Assembly (NCBI GenBank): GCA_030146615.1
Contig: JASLBL010000669.1
Location: 1 to 48,347, forward strand
DNA length: 48,347 bases
DNA from: Actinomycetes bacterium
GTDB taxonomy: Bacteria; Actinomycetota; CALGFH01
Direction: 5' to 3'
Shown here: positions 17,011 to 24,150 of the stretch, piece by piece
Position numbering within the stretch: position 1 is the stretch's first letter
Layout: each line of letters starts with the position of its first letter
The notes under the pieces: model-generated
The model's database searches: none
What the model was told of the DNA's origin: nothing
Seen by the model: the letters and a program-made list of their open reading frames with translations, nothing else
Translations under genes and position numbers: made by a program

Positions 17011-18008
17011 ATGGCTGCGCGCGGCCGGTCCTGCCCGCTGGCCTACCGGTACCAGCCGGAGGCGCTCGCCCAGCCGGCCCAGCTAGAGGCCGACACCCTC
17101 TATGTCGTTGGCGGCCTGTACGGCAACCCCGCCGGCCTTGCGGCCGTGCTGGAGCGGGCCGACCAGGAGCCCGGCGGCCCGGCGACGATCGTGTTCAACG
17201 GGGATTTCCATTGGCTGGACGTCGACCCGACGACTTCCGCACCATCAGCGAGACGGTTCTGGTCCACCACGCCACCAGGGGCAATGTCGAAGCCGAGCTG
17301 GCATCTGAGGACGATACCGCCGGGTGCGGTTGCGCCTATCCCGACTATGTCGGCGACGACGTGGTCGACCGCTCCAACCAGATCATCACCCGCCTCGGGG
17401 CGACCGCGTCACGGTTCCCCGCCCTGGTGGGTCGCCTCGGCGAGCTTCCCCACCACCTCACTGCCAGCGTCGCCGGGCAACGGGTCGGGATCCTCCATGG
17501 GGACGCCGAGTCCCTGGCCGGCTGGCGGCTGGCCCTGGAGGCGATGGAGCCCGCTGACTCGGCCGTGCGCCGCCAGGTTGGCTGGCGCGGCCGACCGACC
17601 ACCACCGCCGAGTTGCTGGACTGGTTCGGTCGCGCGAAGGTCAGCGTCCTCGCCAGCACCCACACCGGCCTGCCGTTCGCCCAGGTCGTCGGCGACGGCC
17701 GCCACGACCGCCTGGTGATCAACAACGGCTCGGCCGGCCTGGCCAACTTCGCCGGCAGTACCTACGGCGTCATCACGCGGTTGTCGGGCAGCTCCCGCCC
17801 TCCATCCGACAGCCTGTACGGCACTACCGTCGGCACCCTGCGCTGCGACGCGTTGCCGGTGCGGTTCGATCTCGCCTGGTGGACGGCGCGATTCTTGGCC
17901 CAGTGGCCGCCCGGCAGCCCCGGCCACCACGCCTACTTCGGCCGCATCACCGGCGGGACCCACCTGCGGCTGGAGCAGGCGGCACGCGGTGGCGTCGACC
18001 TGCGCTAG
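17011..18008 (+). pseudogene. Metallophosphoesterase, frameshifted by one base
   Basis: A strong SD (GGGAGG) precedes ATG 17011. The frame reads LYVVGGLYGNPAGLAAVL and IVFNGDFHWLDVDP, then near 17232 the protein continues in the next frame as DDFRTISETVLVHHATRGNVEAELAS, VGILHGDAESLAGW, LASTHTGLPF and VINNGSAGLANF to the stop at 18008. One inserted base (CCG to CCGG) would restore a protein of about 332 residues. The family is calcineurin-like, with a variant first motif (GGLYGN) typical of this subgroup. Everything except the single base looks functional, so an assembly error is possible. Confidence 0.85.
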
Positions 18009-18015
18009 CACCCCA

Positions 18016-18064
18016 TTGACGGATGTCGATGGATCGTGGCATCCTCACATCGACATTGATCGAT
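18016..18064 (+). promoter_or_regulatory. arsR-arsM promoter with ArsR box
   Basis: TTGACG (18016-18021) and CATCCT (18040-18045), 18 bases apart, resemble -35 and -10 boxes. Directly after lies a perfect dyad, ATCGA-N6-TCGAT (18049-18064), placed where bound repressor would block initiation. SD AGGAGG follows at 18069-18074. Confidence 0.65.
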
Positions 18065-18081
18065 TCAAGGAGGACCTTGGG

Positions 18082-18426
18082 ATGGCGATGACGACGACCG
18101 CGGCGGTGTGCTGTGCGCCGCTGGGGGCGGCGTCGCTGTCGGACGCCGAGGCCGAGGCGACGGCCCGGCTGTTCAAGGCCCTGGCCGACCCCCACCGGGT
18201 CAAGATTGTCAACCTGTTGGCCACGAGCCCCGACCCGGTGTGCGTGTGCGAGTTCACCGGCCCGCTCGGACTCAGCCAGCCGACCGTGAGCCATCACCTC
18301 AAGAAGCTCGTCCAGGCCGGGCTGCTGGCCCGCGAGCAACGCGGCACGTGGGCCTACTACTCGCTCAACCATGACACCCTCGGCCAGCTGGCCGCCGCCG
18401 TCGACCTCCAAGGAGCCAGCCGATGA
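18082..18426 (+). CDS. arsR: Arsenic-responsive repressor ArsR
   Basis: A 114-residue SmtB/ArsR repressor. It has LFKALADPHRVKIVNLLA, then CVCEF with Cys54 and Cys56, matching the As(III)-binding Cys pair at the start of the DNA-recognition helix region in ArsR, then the recognition helix LSQPTVSHHLKKLVQAGLL and the wing GTWAYYSL. An extra Cys pair (10-11) near the N-terminus could add a third thiolate. Start ATG 18082 has AGGAGG seven bases upstream. Its stop overlaps the arsM start (ATGA). It presumably represses this operon and perhaps the other two ars units. Confidence 0.93.
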   Translation: MAMTTTAAVCCAPLGAASLSDAEAEATARLFKALADPHRVKIVNLLATSPDPVCVCEFTGPLGLSQPTVSHHLKKLVQAGLLAREQRGTWAYYSLNHDTLGQLAAAVDLQGASR

Positions 18427-19298
18427 CCACCCAGCAGACCGACTCCGACGCCCTGCGCGAGCAGGTCCGGGCCCGCTACGCCGCGGCCGCCATCAAGGTC
18501 ACCAGCGGCCAGGCCGACTGCGGCTGTGGCCAGCCGGCCGATTGCGGCTGCGACGGCGGCTGTTGCGGCGGCGCCGCGACCGCCGAGGAGCCCGGGTTCG
18601 GGGCCGAGCTGTACGCCGCGCTCGACCGCGACCAGCTGCCCGACACCGCTGTGCTGGCCAGCCTGGGGTGCGGCAATCCCACCGCCGTCGCTGACCTCCA
18701 CGAAGGCGAGACGGTGCTTGACCTGGGCTCGGGCGGGGGCATCGACGTCCTGCTCTCGGCCAAGCGGGTCGGCCCGACGGGCAAGGCCTACGGGCTGGAC
18801 ATGACCGAGGAGATGCTGGCCCTTGCCCGCCGCAACGCTGCCGAGGCCGGCGCCACCAACGTCGACTTCCTCAAGGGCCACATCGAAGCCATCCCCCTCC
18901 CGGCTGAGACCGTCGACGTGGTCATCTCCAACTGCGTGGTCAACCTGTCGACCGACAAGCCGGCGGTGTTCGCCGAGACCTTCCGGGTCCTCAAGCCAGG
19001 CGGACGCCTGGGCATCACCGACGTGGTCGCCCAGGACCACCTCACCCCGGAGGACCGGGCCGAGCGGGGCGCCTGGGTCGGCTGCATCGCCGGGGCGCTC
19101 ACCAAAGGAGAGTACGAAGCGGGGCTGGCCGAGGCCGGGTTCGCCGACATCTCGGTGAGCTTCACCCACCCCGTCGGCGAGGGGCTGCACTCGGCCATCA
19201 TCAAGGCCACCAGGGCGGCCGACGCCACCGCGGCCCTGGCCGTGCCCACCGCCACCCGTCGCGAGCTCCCGGTCGTGCAGCAGTCCGGCTGCTGCTGA
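18423..19298 (+). CDS. arsM: Arsenite S-adenosylmethyltransferase ArsM
   Basis: A 291-residue ArsM that methylates As(III) using SAM. SAM motif VLDLGSGGGIDVLLSA starts at residue 98, and the three conserved Cys of the family are present: Cys83 (SLGCGNP), Cys171 (ISNCVVNL) and Cys221 (WVGCIAGAL). An N-terminal cluster of six Cys (residues 33-48, CGCGQPADCGCDGGCC) and a terminal Cys pair (290-291) are extra metalloid-binding candidates. It is translationally coupled to arsR. A hairpin follows the stop. Confidence 0.95.
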   Translation: MTTQQTDSDALREQVRARYAAAAIKVTSGQADCGCGQPADCGCDGGCCGGAATAEEPGFGAELYAALDRDQLPDTAVLASLGCGNPTAVADLHEGETVLDLGSGGGIDVLLSAKRVGPTGKAYGLDMTEEMLALARRNAAEAGATNVDFLKGHIEAIPLPAETVDVVISNCVVNLSTDKPAVFAETFRVLKPGGRLGITDVVAQDHLTPEDRAERGAWVGCIAGALTKGEYEAGLAEAGFADISVSFTHPVGEGLHSAIIKATRAADATAALAVPTATRRELPVVQQSGCC

Positions 19299-19309
19299 CC
19301 TGACCGGCC

Positions 19310-19347
19310 GGCGCCCGGACGAGTGTGAAGGCCTCGTCCGGGGCGCC
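19310..19347 (+). terminator. Hairpin terminator after arsM
   Basis: Arms GGCGCCCGGACGAG and CTCGTCCGGGGCGCC pair over 14 bp with one bulged C and a loop of nine bases. It ends the arsR-arsM unit. Confidence 0.7.
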
Positions 19348-19395
19348 AGGCCATCCCATCTCCGACCCGGCCCTGGGACCACCACGACCCAATAT

Positions 19396-19411
19396 ATCGA
19401 CAGTTGTAAAT
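19396..19411 (+). promoter_or_regulatory. Degenerate ArsR-box-like dyad
   Basis: ATCGA-N6-TAAAT within an AT-rich island (AATATATCGACAGTTGTAAATG) 23 bases before the flavoprotein start. It has the same 5-6-5 layout as the boxes at 18049 and 21535, with a weaker right arm (3 of 5 matches). Confidence 0.4.
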
Positions 19412-19433
19412 GTAGGCCTCCAGGAGCATTCCG

Positions 19434-20897
19434 ATGACCCGCAGTGACGGCATCCACCAGGTCGCGGTCGAGGACCCCGACGCCGCCCCCAGCGCCCGCA
19501 CCGGTCTGCCCGTAGTCGTCATCGGGGCCGGTCCGGTCGGCCTGGCCGCCGCGGCCCACCTGCTCGACCGGGGCTTGGAGCCCCTCGTCCTCGAGGCGGG
19601 TTCCCAGGTCGGCGCAAGCATTGCTCAGTGGCGGCACGTGCGGCTGTTCTCCCCTTGGTGCCTGGCCCTGGACCCGGTTAGCGTGCGCCTGCTCGAGCAG
19701 TCCGGCTGGGCCGGCCGTGACCACGATGCCCTGCCCACCGGGGCCGACCTGCTGCATGACTACCTGGAGCCGCTGGCCGCCCTGCCTGCCCTGGCCAGCC
19801 GCATCCGGCTAAACACCACCGTGGCCGCGGTCGCGCGCCACGATCTGGACAAGGTCCGCAGCCCCGGCCGCGACCAGCTCCCGTTCCAGGTTCGGGTCCG
19901 CGGCGACCACGGCCAGCTCGGCGATCTGCAGGCGCGGGCGGTGATCGACGCCTCGGGCACCTGGACCCGGCCCAACCCGCTGGGTGCCTCGGGGCTGCCC
20001 GCCCTGGGCGAGCCCGACGCCATCGCCCGGATCGCCTACGGGCTGCCCAACGTCCTGGGCCGCGACCGCAGCCGCTACGTAGGACGGCGAACGGTGGTGG
20101 TCGGAGCCGGGCACTCGGCCGCGACCAGCCTGCTCGCCTTGGCCGAGCTCCAACAGCAGGGGCCGGGCACCGAGATCGTGTGGGCCGTCCGCTCGGCCAC
20201 CCCACGGCCACTGGTCGGCAAGGGCAGCGCCGAGGCCGACGAACTCCCCGCCCGGGGCCGGCTCGCCACCGACCTGACCGCCCTGGTCGAGGCCGGCCGC
20301 ATCGAGCTCGTCAGCGGCTTTCGGATCCACACCGTTGAGCCGGCCGGCGAGCGGGTCCGGCTGGCCGGCGACCACCTGCCGAGCGACGACGTCATCCGCG
20401 CCCAGGACCTGGTTGTGGAGGCCGATGAGGTGATCGCGGCCACCGGGTTCCGGCCCAACCACAGCATCGCCGCCGAGCTCCGCCTGGCCCTTGAGCCCGG
20501 TCTGGAAAGCGCGGCCGCCCTCGGCCCGCTCATCGATCCCAACGTCCACACCTGCGGGACCGTGCCCGCCCACGGCATCGCCGAGCTCGCCCACCCAGAA
20601 CCCGGCTATGTGATCGTGGGCATGAAGAGCTACGGCCGCGCCCCGACCTTCCTGCTGGCCACCGGCTACCAGCAGGTCCGCTCGGTGGTGGCCGCCCTGG
20701 CCGGCGACCACGCCGGCGCCCTCCACCGCGACCAGGGGCCGCCGGCCGCGGCCATGTGCGCCCGCAACCGGGACCTGCTGGCCAGCGTCCCGCGTCGCCG
20801 CCAACTCCTCCCCTCCATCCCCGCAGCGCCCAGCGGGACGACGGCGGCGCTCGACAGGACGGCGGCGGACTGGAGCGCCGCCACCTGCTGTCCCTAG
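19434..20897 (+). CDS. FAD/NAD(P)-binding flavoprotein, ArsO-like
   Basis: A 487-residue two-dinucleotide-domain flavoprotein. FAD-binding GAGPVG at residues 31-36 and LVLEAGSQVG; a second Rossmann motif VVVGAGHSAATSLL near residue 222 for NADPH; the late ATGFRPNHS motif. It resembles the flavin monooxygenase-like proteins found next to ars genes (ArsO-type). Their suggested role is oxidation of arsenicals, but this is not established here. Its C-terminus ends ATCCP, giving a Cys pair like ArsM. SD CAGGAG precedes ATG 19434 by seven bases. Confidence 0.85.
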   Translation: MTRSDGIHQVAVEDPDAAPSARTGLPVVVIGAGPVGLAAAAHLLDRGLEPLVLEAGSQVGASIAQWRHVRLFSPWCLALDPVSVRLLEQSGWAGRDHDALPTGADLLHDYLEPLAALPALASRIRLNTTVAAVARHDLDKVRSPGRDQLPFQVRVRGDHGQLGDLQARAVIDASGTWTRPNPLGASGLPALGEPDAIARIAYGLPNVLGRDRSRYVGRRTVVVGAGHSAATSLLALAELQQQGPGTEIVWAVRSATPRPLVGKGSAEADELPARGRLATDLTALVEAGRIELVSGFRIHTVEPAGERVRLAGDHLPSDDVIRAQDLVVEADEVIAATGFRPNHSIAAELRLALEPGLESAAALGPLIDPNVHTCGTVPAHGIAELAHPEPGYVIVGMKSYGRAPTFLLATGYQQVRSVVAALAGDHAGALHRDQGPPAAAMCARNRDLLASVPRRRQLLPSIPAAPSGTTAALDRTAADWSAATCCP

Positions 20898-20937
20898 CTG
20901 CCCGGGATGATCAGCTGCTTGGCCGGCCGCTCCATCG

Positions 20938-21389
20938 TCACCCAGCGGAGGTTCGCGCCCCGAACAGCACGGCCGCGCCCAGAAGCCCGGCGACCAGGGA
21001 AGCAGCCAGGATGGTGACCTTGGCCGGGTCCACCCCGATGGCCGGGACCGCCGCCCCGGCCGGGGCGGCCAGGATGGGCAGGCTGGCCCGGCGGGGGTCG
21101 CGTAGCCGCCCGGTGGTGAGCTCGCGTTTGACCTCCAGCCCGATGACCAGGAAGAAGATGGTCATGAGGGCGTGGTTGACCCAGTGGCGCAGATCCCAGT
21201 GCAGGCTCCCCACGGTCAGCTCGTGTTGCCAGAGCCGCTGGTAGGCGCCGGCTAGGGGGCTGTTGGCCAGGGCCAGGGCGGCGATGGTGGCGGCCGGCAG
21301 GACCGTCCCGCCGACGGCCTCGATGCGCAGGAACTCCACCACGGGTCCAGGACGCGACGGACGCGGCGGGCGCGACGTCGACGGGGCAT
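20938..21389 (-). pseudogene. nhaA: NhaA Na+/H+ antiporter, collapsed
   Basis: SD GGAGG and ATG 21389 open a basic start (MPRRRRARRVRRVLDP). One base is missing near 21344, after which the next frame reads VVEFLRIEAVGGTVLPAATIAALALANSP and WVNHALMTIFFLVIGLEVKRELTTG, the first 100 residues of NhaA. Then VPAIG is joined in frame directly to VDPAKVTILAASLVAGLLGA, the last helix of NhaA. The central ~260 residues, with the ion-binding Asp pair, are missing. A frameshift alone might be technical; the deletion is not. Confidence 0.8.
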
Positions 21390-21533
21390 CGCGGCCTCCG
21401 GTAGGGAATGCTGGCCAGCCGCGATCCTACGGGGCGACCGCCAGTCGGCGGCCACGAGATCCCCACCGCCCTCCTGCCCAACCTGCTCACCGCCACCCTG
21501 GGCGCCCCGGCTGCCGCTTGCTCCCGACGTCGC

Positions 21534-21551
21534 GATCAATCTATGTTGATC
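21534..21551 (+). promoter_or_regulatory. ArsR box at the start of the arsR-arsC gene
   Basis: A perfect dyad GATCAA-N6-TTGATC ends three bases before ATG 21555. The first in-frame ATG (21543) lies inside the dyad. With no SD, the transcript may be leaderless and the box may lie over the transcription start. Confidence 0.7.
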
Positions 21552-21554
21552 CAG

Positions 21555-22607
21555 ATGGCTACCTCGACCGTCATACCTGTTGGCTCGCCGGCCAGTTCCC
21601 AGGCCCTGCCGATGGAGCTGGCGCGGGCGCTGGGCGACCCGCTGCGGTGGCGCATCGTCGAGCTGCTCTCAACCGAGCAGCTGTGCGTGGCCCACCTGGC
21701 CGAGGACCTGGCGACCGCGCAGCCGCTGGTCAGCCACCACCTCAAGGTCCTGCGGGAGGCCGGCCTGGTCGAGACCGACCGCTACCGCTACTGGACCTAC
21801 TACCGGCTCCGGCCCGCGGCGCTGGTCCGCCTGGCCGCCACCCTGGGGCTGGCCGCCCGCTCGGCCCCGAGCGGGACCGCCTGCCGCCGCCAAGTCCCCG
21901 GCGCCGACCCCCGGCCACCGGTTGCCAGCCACCCTGCTGTGTCCCAAGGACGCCGGCCCATGCCGTCCCACGACGCCCCCCTGGACCCGACCGGCCGCCA
22001 GACCTTCGCCCGCTCCATCGAGGCCCTGCACGAGGAATTCCGCGGCATCTACTCGCTGGAGACCATCGAACGCCACGTGAATGAGTCCATCGACCGGCTG
22101 TCGGGGGCGCGGGTGGTCGACTTCATCCCCCTGTTCGTGCACCGCTTCTCCCGTGCGCAGCTCCGTGCTCTCGCCCAAGCCGAAGGAGCCATCATGAAAG
22201 ACGTGCCTGAGGTCCTGTTCGTCTGTGTCCACAACGCCGGCCGCAGCCAGATGGCCGCCGCCCTCCTCGATCACCACGCCAAGGGCCGGGTGCATGTCCG
22301 CTCGGCCGGTAGCGACCCCGGGGACAGGATCAACCCGGCCGCGGTGGCGGCGATGGATGAGGTGGGGATCGACCTGTCCCGGGAGTTCCCCAAGCCGCTC
22401 ACCGACGAGTTCGTGAAGGCCGCGGATGTGGTCATCACCATGGGGTGTGGGGATGCGTGCCCGATCTATCCGGGCAAGCGCTATGAGGACTGGGAGCTGG
22501 ACGACCCGGCGGGCCAGCCAGTCGAGGTGGTGCGCCGCATCCGCGACGACATCGACGGCCGCGTCCAGCAGCTCCTCGGCGAGTTGGTGCCAGCCCGCAC
22601 CACATGA
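21555..22607 (+). CDS. arsC: ArsR - three-helix domain - ArsC fusion (arsenate reductase)
   Basis: One uninterrupted frame of 350 residues. Residues 15-100 are an ArsR winged helix (ELARALGDPLRWRIVELL, then LCVAHLAEDLATAQPLVSHHLKVL); only one Cys (44) is in the usual CxC place. Residues 145-212 form a helical segment like the N-terminal dimerisation domain of actinobacterial arsenate reductases. Residues 214-350 are a complete 137-residue ArsC of the low-molecular-weight-phosphatase type, with the P-loop CVHNAGRS (Cys224, Arg230) and redox Cys pair GCGDAC. Strong internal starts (ATG 21960, ATG 22194) may also release separate proteins. It reduces arsenate to arsenite for ArsM. Confidence 0.88.
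   Translation: MATSTVIPVGSPASSQALPMELARALGDPLRWRIVELLSTEQLCVAHLAEDLATAQPLVSHHLKVLREAGLVETDRYRYWTYYRLRPAALVRLAATLGLAARSAPSGTACRRQVPGADPRPPVASHPAVSQGRRPMPSHDAPLDPTGRQTFARSIEALHEEFRGIYSLETIERHVNESIDRLSGARVVDFIPLFVHRFSRAQLRALAQAEGAIMKDVPEVLFVCVHNAGRSQMAAALLDHHAKGRVHVRSAGSDPGDRINPAAVAAMDEVGIDLSREFPKPLTDEFVKAADVVITMGCGDACPIYPGKRYEDWELDDPAGQPVEVVRRIRDDIDGRVQQLLGELVPARTT
22182..22196 (+). promoter_or_regulatory. Internal ribosome-binding site for free ArsC
   Basis: GAAGGAG (22182-22188) is five bases before ATG 22194 inside the fusion frame. Starting here gives a 137-residue ArsC of exactly the usual stand-alone length. Confidence 0.6.
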
Positions 22608-22755
22608 CCGTCGAGGACTGTCCGACCTGGACCTCAGCTACACGCCGCCGTCTGGGCGCCCCTGGGACGCGGTCCAGATGGCCGCCCAGACCTGGATCCG
22701 CCGGACCCAAGGCGGCCAGCCGACCCAGGCGGCCAGCCACGAGACCGCTCAATGA
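22604..22755 (+). pseudogene. C-terminal tail of a pyridine-nucleotide-disulfide oxidoreductase
   Basis: ATG 22604 overlaps the arsC stop (ATGA). After one missing base near 22617 the frame reads LSDLDLSYTPPSGRPWDAVQMAAQTWIRR, the characteristic end of CoA-disulfide-reductase-like flavoproteins. The FAD and NAD domains (about 400 residues) are absent. Its own stop overlaps the next relic's ATG. The fragment might still be translated but cannot be an oxidoreductase. Confidence 0.65.
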
Positions 22756-23273
22756 CGGCGCCGGGAACCGAGCGGCGGAGGCTGGTTGTCCGCACCCACA
22801 ACGCCGGCCGCAGCATCGTCGCCGCCGCCCTGCTCAACGCCCACTGCCTCCAGGATGCGCTTCACATTGGCCAGGTCGTCTTGGCTGTGCCGTTTCACGG
22901 TGCGGACGAGGATGGGCGCGAGCAGCTTGTAAAGGCCCGTAGCTTCTGCTTCGCCCGAGGCGGTCAGCCGTGTCCCAGCTCCTGCCGGTTCGACCGAGTA
23001 GCGAGCTCGACTGGTCATCGGCCCGGAGGTGACCTTGAAGGCGAACGCATGGTTGGGCTCGTACTCGGTGACCAGGTAGTCAGCGGTGCGGCGTCGACCG
23101 AAGGCCTTGACCACAGCCTGCAGCGTTGAGCCGACACCGAGGGGGCCGTCGGAGGTCTGCCTTGCCTCCAGGACTCCTCGAGACCATCGGGTGGTGTTCG
23201 CGAAGTTGCTGATGAAGTCCCAGACATCTTCAACGGATCGGTTGACCGTCACGCTCTGGGTAATCGTTGGCAT
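22749..23273 (-). CDS. SRPBCC-family protein
   Basis: A 174-residue START-like protein with the polyketide-cyclase-type pattern: MPTITQSVTVNRSVEDVWDFISNFANTTRW, VGSTLQAVVKAFGRRRTADYLVTEYEPNHAFAFKVTSGP, and the long C-terminal helix LVRTVKRHSQDDLANVKRILEA. It probably binds a hydrophobic ligand. The last 25 residues run antisense across the ArsC stub and are likely a non-native extension. Start ATG 23273 follows a GGGG SD. It is divergent from the TetR gene and shares its triple operator, so it is the likely target. Confidence 0.85.
   Translation of the reverse strand: MPTITQSVTVNRSVEDVWDFISNFANTTRWSRGVLEARQTSDGPLGVGSTLQAVVKAFGRRRTADYLVTEYEPNHAFAFKVTSGPMTSRARYSVEPAGAGTRLTASGEAEATGLYKLLAPILVRTVKRHSQDDLANVKRILEAVGVEQGGGDDAAAGVVGADNQPPPLGSRRRH
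22752..22840 (+). pseudogene. ArsC-like phosphatase stub without catalytic Cys
   Basis: The frame begins at ATG 22752 and reads RRLVVRTHNAGRSIVAAALLNA, the P-loop start of a second ArsC/low-molecular-weight phosphatase. The nucleophile Cys before THNAGRS is replaced by Arg (CGC for TGC, one transition). Homology stops near 22840, where the opposite-strand SRPBCC gene begins to overlap. Confidence 0.65.
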
Positions 23274-23338
23274 CGTGCTGTCCCCTTTCGGAAGGCGTGG
23301 CCACTGGATGGGTTCGGAAGGGCCGGAGCAACGAATGG

Positions 23339-23391
23339 CATACTGACAAGTATGATACTCAGTAGTATCCTGATACTGGTTAGTATGTCAA
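23339..23391. promoter_or_regulatory. Triple TetR operator with divergent promoters
   Basis: Three copies of an ATACT-N4-AGTAT palindrome lie in tandem: CATACTGACAAGTATG (23339-23354, perfect), GATACTCAGTAGTATC (23354-23369, perfect) and GATACTGGTTAGTATG (23372-23387, one end mismatch). Leftward, TTGACA (23391-23386) and GATACT (23369-23364) are 16 apart; rightward, CTGACA (23343-23348) and TATCCT (23366-23371) are 17 apart. Both promoters are thus embedded in the array. Confidence 0.8.
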
Positions 23392-23415
23392 GGCTCGACC
23401 CCTGGAGGAGACGGC

Positions 23416-24102
23416 ATGACCCGACTGACCCGAGCGCAGCGCCGACAGCAGACCCGTGCCCGGCTGCTTGACGCCGCCGGCCAGGTGTTCGCCCGTCGGG
23501 GCTTCCACGCCGCCACGGTCGACGAGGTCGCCGAGGCGGCCGGCTACACCAAAGGCGCCGTCTACTCCAACTTCGCCACCAAGGATGAGCTGTTCCTTGC
23601 GTTGCTGGACCAGCGCGTGGCCGCCCAGCTCCAGCAGGTGGAAGCGCTGGACGCCATCGAGTCGTCCGAGGAGCTGCTCGCCGCCATGCGCGGCCGGACC
23701 GAGCAGGAGTTCGCCGCGGCCCGCGACTTTGGCGTGCTCATGGTCGAGTTCTCGCTGTACGCCATGCGGAACCCCGCCGCCCAGGCCGAACTCGCCAAGC
23801 GTTACCGGCAGCTCCGGAACCGCCTGGCCGAGCTGATCACCAAGCGCTACGCCCGCCACCAGACCTCCCCGCCAATGCCCCCCGAGCACCTGGCCGCACT
23901 GGCCCTCGCCACTGACGCCGGCCTGTTCCTCCAGTACTCCGCCGAGCCAGGCGCGCTCCCCTGGGAGCTGCACGCCGACGCCATGATCCAGCTCCTGGAC
24001 CCTCCCTCCCGGCGCTCAAGCGAACCGGCCAAGGCCAACCGCAAACCGGAGACGCAGACCAACAGCTCCGCACGCCGAATGTGGCCACGGGCATTCGGAT
24101 GA
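23416..24102 (+). CDS. TetR/AcrR-family regulator
   Basis: A 228-residue TetR regulator. The DNA-binding domain (residues 5-52) is RAQRRQQTRARLLDAAGQVF, then ATVDEVAEAAGYTKGAVYSNFATKDELFLALL. The C-terminal ligand domain is helical, and the last 30 residues are a polar tail. SD GGAGGAG is five bases before ATG 23416. It almost certainly binds the operator array immediately upstream, controlling itself and the divergent SRPBCC gene. Confidence 0.92.
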   Translation: MTRLTRAQRRQQTRARLLDAAGQVFARRGFHAATVDEVAEAAGYTKGAVYSNFATKDELFLALLDQRVAAQLQQVEALDAIESSEELLAAMRGRTEQEFAAARDFGVLMVEFSLYAMRNPAAQAELAKRYRQLRNRLAELITKRYARHQTSPPMPPEHLAALALATDAGLFLQYSAEPGALPWELHADAMIQLLDPPSRRSSEPAKANRKPETQTNSSARRMWPRAFG

Positions 24103-24150
24103 TCCCCTGTCCGTAACGCTCTCGAGACGGACGGCGGCCACACTGGGCAT

